Source: Allosphingosinicella deserti (GTDB taxonomy: Bacteria > Pseudomonadota > Alphaproteobacteria > Sphingomonadales > Sphingomonadaceae). From it: a stretch of 64,000 nt of DNA. Each line of letters begins with the position of its first letter. Position 1 is the stretch's first letter. Shown here one piece after another: positions 55,180 to 63,105 of this stretch. The notes under the pieces were generated by a model. The model did no database searches. It was not told the origin of the DNA and worked only from the letters and a program-made list of their open reading frames with translations. Where the stretch lies: the NCBI RefSeq assembly GCF_003012735.1, contig NZ_PXYI01000003.1:62001-126000 (forward strand), in the 5' to 3' direction. The translations under genes were made by a program, and so were the position numbers.

Positions 55180-56654
55180 TGCATGGTGCCGCTCTCCCGT
55201 CGTGGGTCGCGCTCGCGTATCTGATCGCGGGGGTGTGCTTCATCCTGGCGCTGCGCGGGCTGTCGAGCCCGGTCAGCAGCCAGCGCGGAAATCGCTTCGG
55301 GATCGCCGGCATGGCGATCGCGCTGGTTACCACCCTCGTACATTATGCCCCGCGGCTGGCGATCGACGACGATTTCCTCGGCAGCGAAGCCCGCGACGTC
55401 GGCTCGACGTTCGACTGGCTGACGCTCGGCGAGATCGCGGCCGCGATCGCGATCGGCGCGGTGATCGGCCTGGTCACCGCCCGGCGGATCGCAATGACGG
55501 CGATGCCGCAGCTCGTCGCCGCCTTCCACAGCCTGGTCGGCCTCGCCGCGGTGCTCGTCGCTGCCGCCGCCTATCTCAATCCCGAGGCGTTCGGGATCGC
55601 CGCCGGCGGCGTCATCAACCCGGTCAGCCGGGTCGAGATGGGGCTCGGGGCCGCGATCGGCGCGATCACCTTCTCGGGTTCGGTGATCGCCTTCCTGAAA
55701 CTGAACGGCAATATGTCCGGCAAGCCGATCCTGCTGCCGGGCCGCCACGTCATCAATCTCGGCGTGCTGGCGCTGATCGTCGGGCTCGTCGCCTATTTCA
55801 CCCAGGATCAGAGCCCGTGGGTGTTCTGGAGCGCGGTCGCCCTGTCCTTCGCGATCGGCTTCCTGCTGATCGTGCCGATCGGCGGCGCCGACATGCCGGT
55901 GGTGGTGTCGATGCTCAATTCCTATTCGGGCTGGGCGGCGGCGGCGATGGGCTTCACTCTGCAGAACAGCGCGATGATCATCACCGGTGCGCTGGTCGGC
56001 TCGTCGGGCGCGATCCTGTCCTACATCATGTGCCGGGCGATGAACCGCAGCTTCATCTCGGTGATCGCCGGCGGCTTCGGCGGCGATGCGGCGGCGGCGG
56101 GCGGTGCCGGCGGCGCCATCGACCGGCCCTACAAGCGCGGCTCGGCCGAAGATGCCGCCTTCCTGATGAAGCAGGCCGAGCAGGTGATCATCGTCCCCGG
56201 CTACGGCATGGCGGTCGCCCAGGCGCAGCATGCGCTGCGGGAAATGGGCGATCTCCTCAAGAAGGAGGGGGTCAGCGTCAAATATGCGATCCACCCGGTC
56301 GCCGGCCGCATGCCGGGCCACATGAACGTGCTGCTCGCCGAAGCCAATGTGCCCTATGACGAGGTGTTCGAGCTGGAGGACATCAACTCCGAGTTCGCCC
56401 GCACCGACGTCGCCTTCGTGATCGGCGCCAACGACGTCACCAACCCGGCTGCCAAGACGGACAGATCGTCGCCGATCTACGGCATGCCGGTGCTCGACGT
56501 CGAAAAGGCCAAGACCGTGTTGTTCATCAAGCGCTCGATGGGGGGTGTCGGCTATGCCGGTGTCGACAACGAGCTCTTCTACCGCGACAACACGATGATG
56601 CTGCTCGCCGACGCCAAGAAGATGGTCGAGGATATCGTGAAGTCGCTCGGCTAG
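55179..56654 (+). CDS. pntB: NAD(P) transhydrogenase beta subunit (PntB)
   Basis: A 491-residue subunit with about eight to nine N-terminal helices and the C-terminal NADP(H)-binding domain III (IVPGYGMAVAQAQHALRE, HPVAGRMPGHMNVLLAEA, GANDVTNPAAK and AKTVLFIKRSMGGVGYAGV). It couples hydride transfer between NADH and NADP+ to proton entry, supplying NADPH. The ATG at 55179 overlaps the pntAB stop, with GAGGGAG eight bases before. Full length. Confidence 0.96.
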   Translation: MHGAALPSWVALAYLIAGVCFILALRGLSSPVSSQRGNRFGIAGMAIALVTTLVHYAPRLAIDDDFLGSEARDVGSTFDWLTLGEIAAAIAIGAVIGLVTARRIAMTAMPQLVAAFHSLVGLAAVLVAAAAYLNPEAFGIAAGGVINPVSRVEMGLGAAIGAITFSGSVIAFLKLNGNMSGKPILLPGRHVINLGVLALIVGLVAYFTQDQSPWVFWSAVALSFAIGFLLIVPIGGADMPVVVSMLNSYSGWAAAAMGFTLQNSAMIITGALVGSSGAILSYIMCRAMNRSFISVIAGGFGGDAAAAGGAGGAIDRPYKRGSAEDAAFLMKQAEQVIIVPGYGMAVAQAQHALREMGDLLKKEGVSVKYAIHPVAGRMPGHMNVLLAEANVPYDEVFELEDINSEFARTDVAFVIGANDVTNPAAKTDRSSPIYGMPVLDVEKAKTVLFIKRSMGGVGYAGVDNELFYRDNTMMLLADAKKMVEDIVKSLG

Positions 56655-56811
56655 TGCGTAGGCCGGCGCGGAGCAGCCGGTGCCATGTCACGCTTGAAGC
56701 CCTCGGATGCCGCGAAGCGGGCGGCCGCCCACTCGTCGCCCCTCGGTCCCCGTCTTTACAATCCGCCCTAAGCTCGTCGATAGATTGGCGTCACGACAGA
56801 AGGGGGATCGG

Positions 56812-57711
56812 ATGCTGACCGCGGGAACGATGATCGAGGGCGCTTTCGGGCTGGTTCGGGAGCGACCGCGCGCGGTGGCGCTCTGGGGCGTGCTGTACAT
56901 GATCGCCACGATCATCATGGCCCTCGCGATGCGTCCGATGCTCGAGGCGCAGATGGCGGCGATGGCCGGCGACCCGCAAGCGGCGCTGGGCACGATGGGC
57001 TCGATGATGGGCAGGATGTTCATGCTGCAGTTCGGCTTCCTCTTGCTGTTCGTGATCCTGATGACGGCGGCGCAGCGTGCGGTCCTGCGTCCTGCAGAGC
57101 AGGCCTCTGCCTACATCCGTCTGGGCGGCGACGAAGCGCGGATCTTCGGCCTCACGCTCCTCTTCGCCATCGGCTTCTATCTCGCCCTGGTGCTTCTCGG
57201 GATCGTCGCGGCGCTGTTCGCCGCAGGCGCAGGCGCAGCGATGGGGCCCTGGGCGGCGGGCGCGGTCGGCGTGATCCTGTTCATCGCGGTGTTCGCGGTG
57301 GTGGTCTGGCTGCAGGTACGGCTCTCGCTCGCTTTCCCGCTGACGGTGCTGCGGCGCAAGTTCGTCATCGGGGAATCCTGGCGCCGCACCCGCGGGCATT
57401 TCTGGAGCCTGTTCGGCGGCTACGTCGTGATCTTCGTGATCGTGCTGGTGATGCTGATCATCGCCGGGCTGGTGACGAGCGGCTCCTATTTCGGTTCGCT
57501 GATCGCCAACGCCAACAATCCCGCCGGCATGCAGCAGGCGATGATGACCCAGATGGAACAGCAATATGGCAGCATCTCGGCCATGACGATCGTCGGCTGG
57601 GTGGTCAGCGCCGCCGCCGGCGCGATCATGATCGCGCTGTTCGGCGGCTCCGCCGCGAGCGCGGCCAAGGCCCTGGTCGCCGAGGAATCGGTCGCCGAGA
57701 CCTTTGCCTGA
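56812..57711 (+). CDS. Multi-pass membrane protein, unknown
   Basis: A 299-residue protein with about six hydrophobic helices and a Met/Gln-rich loop (NNPAGMQQAMMTQMEQQ). The N-terminal MLTAGTMIEGAFGLVRERP and the RLSLAFPLTVLRRKF-GESWRRTRGHF segment look like the membrane domain found in some glycerophosphodiesterase-like and DUF-type proteins in sphingomonads. I do not recognise a function. ATG 56812 has AGGGGG upstream; the frame to 56707 is Arg/Pro-rich. It is in the same direction as pntB after a 157-base gap. Confidence 0.7.
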   Translation: MLTAGTMIEGAFGLVRERPRAVALWGVLYMIATIIMALAMRPMLEAQMAAMAGDPQAALGTMGSMMGRMFMLQFGFLLLFVILMTAAQRAVLRPAEQASAYIRLGGDEARIFGLTLLFAIGFYLALVLLGIVAALFAAGAGAAMGPWAAGAVGVILFIAVFAVVVWLQVRLSLAFPLTVLRRKFVIGESWRRTRGHFWSLFGGYVVIFVIVLVMLIIAGLVTSGSYFGSLIANANNPAGMQQAMMTQMEQQYGSISAMTIVGWVVSAAAGAIMIALFGGSAASAAKALVAEESVAETFA

Positions 57712-58011
57712 GCGCATCGCTGTGCCCGCAATCCGCACCGGATCGGAGCGAACTCGGCGCCGCACCATCGGAGGGCGCAAGCGGCTATGCCTGCATCAGG
57801 CGCAGGAATGCCTCTTTCTCAAGGCCTTGGACCTCGCGCCTCGGGCTCGATCCGATTCGTCGGCATGCCGCGCGCACCCGCGCCCTCTCGGCAACACGTT
57901 GCCGCGAAACGACAATCCCTACTTCCTTCGTGCAGGCGAGAGGGTTAATCGCCGTGCGTCCTCCCCGCGTTCGCGCAGGGGCGGGACGACAGGGATGATC
58001 GGAATTCGGGT
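57712..58011. other. 300-base non-coding stretch
   Basis: No gene seen. Short frames here have random composition and no ribosome sites. The region should contain the promoter of the racemase-family gene at 58012; I could not identify a clear -10/-35 or operator. Confidence 0.4.
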
Positions 58012-58716
58012 ATGCGTAAGCTGGGGCTGATCGGCGGGATGAGCTGGGTCTCGACGGCCATGTATTATGAGCAGATCAACAAGGGCATCGCCAAGAGGCT
58101 TGGCGGCCTCGCCTCTGCGCCGTTGCTTCTCGAGAGCCTCGATTTCGCACCGGTCGCCGCGCTGCAGGCGGAAGGCGCGTGGGAGCAGCTGGCGGACCTG
58201 ATGGTGGTGACGGCGAAGCGGCTCGAAGCGGCCGGGGCCGAGGGGCTGCTGTTGTGCAGCAACACGATGCACAAGCCCTATGAGCAGATCGCCGCCGCAG
58301 TGTCGGTGCCGATCCTCCATATCGGCGAGGTCACCGCCGAGAAGCTGCTCGCCGACGGCGTCAAGCGCGCCGGCCTGATCGGCACCCGCTTCACGATGAG
58401 CGAGAGCTTTTACCGCGATCGGCTGGAGGCCAGCGGCATCGCCGTCTCCACCCCCGATCCGGTCACCGCGCAGGAGATCGACCGGATCATCTACGAGGAA
58501 CTCGCCAAGGGCCAGGTCTCCCGCCAATCCGAGCGGCGGCTCAAGACCTGCCTCACCGAAATGGGCAAGGCCCGCCAGCAGGCGGTGATCCTCGGCTGCA
58601 CCGAACTCGTCCTGCTCGTCGACCCGGTCGCCAACGTGCTCCCTGTCTACGACACCACCGCGCTGCATGCGAAGGCGGCGGTCGAATGGATTCTGGCGGA
58701 TGAGGTGGGGGCGTAA
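58012..58716 (+). CDS. Aspartate/glutamate racemase family protein
   Basis: A 234-residue PLP-independent amino-acid racemase family protein. The two catalytic Cys are in LLCSNTMHK and LGCTELVL, the paired thiol pattern of aspartate/hydantoin racemases. It begins KLGLIGGMSWVSTAMYY, the aspartate racemase signature. Its substrate is most likely aspartate or a related acidic amino acid. It converges with the protease cluster; a hairpin at 58758-58779 separates them. Confidence 0.9.
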   Translation: MRKLGLIGGMSWVSTAMYYEQINKGIAKRLGGLASAPLLLESLDFAPVAALQAEGAWEQLADLMVVTAKRLEAAGAEGLLLCSNTMHKPYEQIAAAVSVPILHIGEVTAEKLLADGVKRAGLIGTRFTMSESFYRDRLEASGIAVSTPDPVTAQEIDRIIYEELAKGQVSRQSERRLKTCLTEMGKARQQAVILGCTELVLLVDPVANVLPVYDTTALHAKAAVEWILADEVGA

Positions 58717-58757
58717 GCCAGCGCCGGCGTACGACTGGCACCCCGGTGCGGCCCCGG

Positions 58758-58779
58758 CCTCCGCCCTTCTGGGGGGAGG
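58758..58779. terminator. Bidirectional hairpin between racemase and emfourin genes
   Basis: CCTCCGCCC (58758-58766) pairs with GGGGGGAGG (58771-58779) with one mismatch and a four-base loop TTCT. It lies between two convergent genes, so it can serve as a shared terminator; no long T-run follows. Confidence 0.5.
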
Positions 58780-58782
58780 GTG

Positions 58783-59106
58783 TCAGCGTGCCGAGAGGTG
58801 CCGTAGGCGTGCGATGATCGCGCGGATCGACCCGGTCTCCGCCGCATCGGCATTTTGGTCGGCGCGCAGCACGAACCGTTCGGTCCCGCCATTGCGCTCC
58901 ACCTCGATCGCATAGCTTGCGAGGTCCGCGCCGACGGACGGAGGCGGGCTGGCGGCGGCGGCCAGTCGGGTCAGCTCTCCTGCGGCATTTGCGATCGCGT
59001 CCGCATCTGAAGCAGGAAGGTCGTGGCCGTCGACATCGATCAGCGGGATGGTACCGGCGAACCCACCCTGCTGAACGATCCGGATTCGGAACCCTGTCTC
59101 GGCCAC
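58783..59106 (-). CDS. Emfourin-like protease inhibitor
   Basis: A 107-residue protein beginning AETGFRIRIVQQGGFAG, then VERNGGTERFVLRAD and a C-terminal helix IRAIIARLRHLSA. This matches the pattern I know for emfourin, a small inhibitor encoded next to protealysin-type M4 metalloproteases (described in Serratia). It starts with GTG at 59106 after AGGAGAGG, 26 bases after the protease stop, so it is expressed as a pair with the M4-like gene. Most likely it blocks the cognate protease in the cytoplasm. Family call from memory and context. Confidence 0.75.
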   Translation of the reverse strand: MAETGFRIRIVQQGGFAGTIPLIDVDGHDLPASDADAIANAAGELTRLAAAASPPPSVGADLASYAIEVERNGGTERFVLRADQNADAAETGSIRAIIARLRHLSAR

Positions 59107-59132
59107 GTACCTCTCCTCGATGTATGCCGCGC

Positions 59133-60557
59133 CTATTCTGCCGCTTCGGCTTGCGTGCCGCCTGCCGTCGCCTTGCGCCCGCCCAGACCGTCGGCCAAGG
59201 CTTTGACCTCCCCCGCAAAGGCGCGATCGGCGGCGCTATATTCGCGAAGGCGCAGGGTTCCGCAACAGCCGGAACGGTCCTGCAGCCCGTTTGCTTTGAC
59301 GCCCAGATGCGCGTGGCGGACCGATGCGATGGAGGCGCCCTTCTTGTTCCCGGCCGCCGCCTTGACGTCGATCACCTCGCGCCGCGCGAACTGATTGAGG
59401 ATCGCGCGCCGATAACCCGGGCCCTGCCCCTCCTTGGGGCACAACGCGGCCATCCCGGAGACGACGTCGGCGAAGCTGGCATTGCGTTCGGGTGCAGAGC
59501 GGAACGCCTCCAGCACCAAGGAGAAGATCGTTTGGCTGACCCGCATGAGGGTTTGCGCCTCGGTGTCGCGACCGAGGCCCCGCTCCAGCTCGAACGCGTC
59601 GGCCAGGACATCGTAAATGCCGCCGGTGAACACCTGACTGAGATCGTGGACCTCACTGCTCACTTCGCTCATTCTCTTGTCATTGTCGGCATTCCTCAGG
59701 CCGTTGTCCCGACCAAGGGCGAGGCCGAACTCCTCGGCAAGGTCGGAGAGGAAGGTCTTGTTGTGCAGGTCGCCCTTCGTCTGGACGATCAGCGCCTCAA
59801 CCTGATCCGATTGCGAAAGCGCGAGGAAAATCGCGATAAGGTCGCCGAACGCCTCATGGAGGGCTCCGCATTGCGGGTCGGCGTCCGCATCGAGCCAGTC
59901 CGGCTGAAGCGAGTCGAGGATCGCGTGACCCGCCTCGTGCGCGACGATATCAAAAGAGCGGCAGGTGAAGACGGTCGCCGGCGTCGGGCCCGGAGCCTCG
60001 AAGAAGAAGAACTTCAGGCACTGCTCGTCGCGGCTGTAGAAGGCGTTCATCGTCTCGCCAGCCCGCGGAAAGACCTCGATCGGGGTCGAGTCCCCGCCGC
60101 CGTTCCACTGCCACCTGATCGGCTTGCCGAGCGTCCGCTGACACATTGCAAGCGCCTCGTGGACGATCGAGAAGGTGTGGACCGTGTCGAAGCCTTCAGT
60201 GCCGGGCGCCTGGATGAAGTCGTTCATCGCGTTCGGCGCCACCGGCGAGACGCCGCGAACCTCGATTCGCGCGCTTCGCGGCCCTTCTTGGAAGGCGCCA
60301 TTGAGCAGGATCTTGCGAATGCCGATCTCCTCGACCGTCGGATCCTGCTTGTAGATCAGCGCGCGCGATGCGAACCGCGGCGGCTCCGTTCCGGGGGGCG
60401 GCGCGGCCGGCGCGGCATCGTCCCGATCCGTCGAGCGCACGAGCTTGAGTGCGGGAAGCGTCGATTGCCGATTGGACTGCCGCTGGTCGAACGCGCGGTT
60501 GAATTGCCGGGTGGGTGTCGGCACGAGGCTGATGGGAAGAGGGTGGTTGTCGCGCAT
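59133..60557 (-). CDS. M4-like zinc metalloprotease
   Basis: A 474-residue protein with the zinc motif HEAGH at residues 207-211 and the third ligand in GALHEAFGDL (Glu235), matching the M4 layout of HEXXH followed about 20-25 residues later by a Glu. No signal peptide or FTP-type propeptide is visible; the N-terminal 60 residues are Pro/Gln/Ser-rich, and QPDWLDADADPQC may be a metal loop. The C-terminal 130 residues after FTGGIYDVLADAF are helical. The following gene is an emfourin-like inhibitor. GGAGAG precedes the start. The natural target is unknown. Confidence 0.85.
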   Translation of the reverse strand: MRDNHPLPISLVPTPTRQFNRAFDQRQSNRQSTLPALKLVRSTDRDDAAPAAPPPGTEPPRFASRALIYKQDPTVEEIGIRKILLNGAFQEGPRSARIEVRGVSPVAPNAMNDFIQAPGTEGFDTVHTFSIVHEALAMCQRTLGKPIRWQWNGGGDSTPIEVFPRAGETMNAFYSRDEQCLKFFFFEAPGPTPATVFTCRSFDIVAHEAGHAILDSLQPDWLDADADPQCGALHEAFGDLIAIFLALSQSDQVEALIVQTKGDLHNKTFLSDLAEEFGLALGRDNGLRNADNDKRMSEVSSEVHDLSQVFTGGIYDVLADAFELERGLGRDTEAQTLMRVSQTIFSLVLEAFRSAPERNASFADVVSGMAALCPKEGQGPGYRRAILNQFARREVIDVKAAAGNKKGASIASVRHAHLGVKANGLQDRSGCCGTLRLREYSAADRAFAGEVKALADGLGGRKATAGGTQAEAAE

Positions 60558-61353
60558 GATGGCTCTCCTCTGTCTGGCACGGCGCGCATCCAGTGACCGG
60601 CCGGCCGAGCGGGTGATGGCATGTTGCCTGGCCGGCGTCCGTGACGGCGGTCACGTCGCTCCGAATTCCGGGTTGTGCCGAGCGACGGTAACATAGGGGC
60701 TTGTGGTAGTGGACGCGCATTGCCGCTGCCCGAGCGACCCAGGGCTGCCGGAAGGATGGGCGAGCAGCGCGGGATCGTTTGTGGCGTCACCGGCGTGTTT
60801 GCCTGTCGGTTTACGCCCCGGGGCGGCGCGCAGCATCTTTCGCGCCGGACGGGGCGCCGTGCTCAGCCTCTCTTTTCTGCCGACCAGTGGGCGATGCCAC
60901 CCCGGCGGCCTACGTTAGGCTCAGATCTCAGTGGCGGCGGCTTGATTCCTCGGCTTGAGATGCCGTCGCAGCACGCCTGTAATGGTCAGGGTGACGAGCG
61001 ACCTCACGAGCTACCCTATCAGTTCGTAGGCGGCTCGGGCGAAGATCCATACGAGTCAGCGATCATGGTCGTCTTTCGGGATTCGATGCCTGATTGTGCA
61101 TCGCCGCTCCGGAACGCGATCGATCAGCGGAAGGAACAGGTCGATTGCGTGGAGCTAGCTGCTCGGTGTCGATATCGCCTCGGCTTGGCGCGGCATAGAT
61201 CGTGTTGGGGCTCGTTCACCGGCTCCGCGGAAGCGTTCAATGCCTGGGACACGCTTGACTTCCGAACAGGCGGAGCGATAGCTCGGAACCTCGAACAACG
61301 TCCCAGCTTGCCCCGCCTGTGTCCATGCTCCAATGCGCCGTCGCTGCGCATTA
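60558..61353. other. 796-base stretch without a clear gene
   Basis: Between the metalloprotease and the two-helix protein I find no frame with a ribosome site and protein-like composition. A 79-codon frame on the minus strand (61155-61394) and a 279-codon frame on the plus strand (60675-61514) exist, but both have odd composition and overlap the two-helix gene. Nucleotide composition is less GC-biased in places than the neighbours. It may hold promoters or a decayed gene. Confidence 0.4.
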
Positions 61354-61758
61354 TCAATCAGGCAGCACACGCCCTCCGGATTGCTGGGCAGCATGATTCT
61401 GATTTCGCCCGGGCTGGCAGGTTTGAGGCACCACGGTTGCAGCCATCCACAACAGCAGCAAGCCGCCTCCGAACAGCGCCAGCCAGGTCGGGGCCGTGCT
61501 CAATGCCTGAATGAAGCTTTTGATAGCGTCTAGAATGGCCGTCGGGCCAGGAGCGGCTCCTCTCGGCAATACTGCCGGTGCAGGTTGCCGCCAAGCGGAT
61601 ACGACGGCCGCTGCCGCGAGCAAGATGCCGAGCAGAATGGACAGGATCAATGTCCACTTTCCGGCGTTGAACAGGAAGTCCGAATAACCGTCGCAAAACT
61701 TACCGACCTTCGCGGTTGCAGTGGCGGCGCTTGCCGCCAGCATGACACTCAGGTTCAT
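61354..61758 (-). CDS. Small two-helix membrane protein next to caspase
   Basis: A 134-residue protein with two transmembrane helices (about 34-55, GKWTLILSILLGILLAAAA, and 90-110, TWLALFGGGLLLLWMAA). They are joined by a Pro/Ala-rich linker containing Arg57 and Arg66, then a polar tail (QPGRNQNHAAQQSGG). It has an ideal ribosome site (AAGGAG, seven bases before the ATG). It lies 115 bases downstream of the caspase-like gene, in the same direction. No family is recognised. The linker Arg residues are possible cleavage sites for an Arg-specific caspase-like enzyme, which is pure inference. Confidence 0.75.
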   Translation of the reverse strand: MNLSVMLAASAATATAKVGKFCDGYSDFLFNAGKWTLILSILLGILLAAAAVVSAWRQPAPAVLPRGAAPGPTAILDAIKSFIQALSTAPTWLALFGGGLLLLWMAATVVPQTCQPGRNQNHAAQQSGGRVLPD

Positions 61759-61873
61759 CTCTCGTCTCCTTCGAGAATGCTCGCCTTTCCTCCCGGCAAT
61801 CCGCTACGTTCCGCCCTCCGCGAAGACGTGCGGCTGCCGGGACTCGGCGAGAGGCGATCGCGGCCTTTCCGCG

Positions 61874-62827
61874 TCAGACCACGACGGTGATCGTGTCGCC
61901 GAGCGGCACGCCATTCGCGCCGGCATCTTCGGCGGCACCCGTTAGGGCCGGTGCCCGCGCGCGTGAAGGCCGTCGTAGCGGCGCACGGGAGTCTTCGATC
62001 GTGAAAGGCCGCTGCGCGTCGTAGGCGGGGTTGAGGCGCCCAAAGACGTTATGTTGCGGAGTCTGCCGCCGGTTGACGTGCCGGATGATCTCCTGATGGA
62101 AGGCGGAATACTCGCCGCGGAACCGACCGAAATTCCAAGCCGTCAGCAGCCCGGCTGTGAACGCACCATTTTCCTCGCCGTCATATGCGAGCTCTCGGTC
62201 AAGGCAGCCGGCCAGGGTTCTCACCGTGCAGCCGAGCGGTGCCGCCCGCGCCAATCCGGCACGGGCAGACGCCTGAAGATCCTGATAGAATCCCTGATTG
62301 GCCAAATAGACCTGTCGCTCAATCCGGCCCGGCATGTTGCGGGTTCGACTTGCGGGAAGCAGGCCGCCGGCGGCTGCCCTCGGCGGCAGCGCCCGTGCCA
62401 TCGACTCGGAATGGCAGGTGTCGGAGATGAACAGGACACGGACGCCATCCTGGAACTTGTGCCAGAGCAGCTCGAGCTCGTCGTCGATCAGCTCTCCATC
62501 GAAGAGGCACCAAGTCTCGTCGAGCCCGTCGGGTTCGGCATCTCCGCCTACCGCATTGGGGATCTGCCCCCCATGACTGGAGCAGGAGACGAGGAAGATG
62601 TCGCCGGCCACGAGCGCATCTGCGGCGGCCTCGATCTCGCCGATGACCGCGGCACGGGTCGCTTGATCACGGATCAGCGTTCTCACCTCGTAACCTTCTG
62701 CGCGAGCCAGTGCCGCCATGTCCTGGGCGTCATTCTCGCACGCGATCAACGCGCCGTTCCATCCCTGATAATGCGCGGGATCGACATAGTTGAGACCGAT
62801 GTTCAGCGAGTATCCTTTGGCTGTCAT
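61874..62827 (-). CDS. Caspase-like (orthocaspase/metacaspase type) cysteine protease
   Basis: A 317-residue clan CD peptidase (C14 fold). The catalytic His85 is in SCSSHGGQIP and the catalytic Cys138 in FISDTCHSES, close to the metacaspase DSCHSG pattern. The Asp before it (Asp136) fits a basic P1 pocket, suggesting cleavage after Arg or Lys. It has no signal peptide or extra domain, so it is a cytosolic protease of the simplest kind, without the sensor domains seen in many defence caspases. AAGGAG precedes the ATG. Downstream is a two-helix membrane protein; the M4 protease and emfourin follow 1.3 kb further on. Confidence 0.85.
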   Translation of the reverse strand: MTAKGYSLNIGLNYVDPAHYQGWNGALIACENDAQDMAALARAEGYEVRTLIRDQATRAAVIGEIEAAADALVAGDIFLVSCSSHGGQIPNAVGGDAEPDGLDETWCLFDGELIDDELELLWHKFQDGVRVLFISDTCHSESMARALPPRAAAGGLLPASRTRNMPGRIERQVYLANQGFYQDLQASARAGLARAAPLGCTVRTLAGCLDRELAYDGEENGAFTAGLLTAWNFGRFRGEYSAFHQEIIRHVNRRQTPQHNVFGRLNPAYDAQRPFTIEDSRAPLRRPSRARAPALTGAAEDAGANGVPLGDTITVVV

Positions 62828-63105
62828 GAGGCTTCTCCTTGGTGGAAGGTCGATCTTGCATCAGTGGGAGCCCGCTGACGCGTGATGTCCGTCACGCGTG
62901 AATCGAGATCTGGGCTGTCGGAGAGTGCATGCCGGACGGTCAGACTCTACATCCTTGGTCGCTCCGACGGTTATCACTTCAAGCGAAAACAACGCTTGGC
63001 GGTGTAACTATGCGGGGATGGCTCAAGGTGAGAGGGCCCCAATGCCCGTAACACTATCCGTCGATCCGACGGCGGCAATCGCTCATGGGAGCTGCAATCA
63101 TCGTC

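Noticed and set aside
57712-58030. Short plus-strand frame before the racemase
   Set aside because: Arg-rich, lacks a ribosome site and runs into the racemase start; likely chance.
60675-61514. 279-codon plus-strand frame in the protease cluster
   Set aside because: Composition is not protein-like, there is no ribosome site, and it overlaps the well-supported two-helix gene on the other strand.
61354-62827. Caspase neighbour as a bacterial gasdermin
   Set aside because: Gasdermins are about twice this size and mostly beta-strand with an N-terminal Cys. This protein is 134 residues with two alpha-helical membrane segments.
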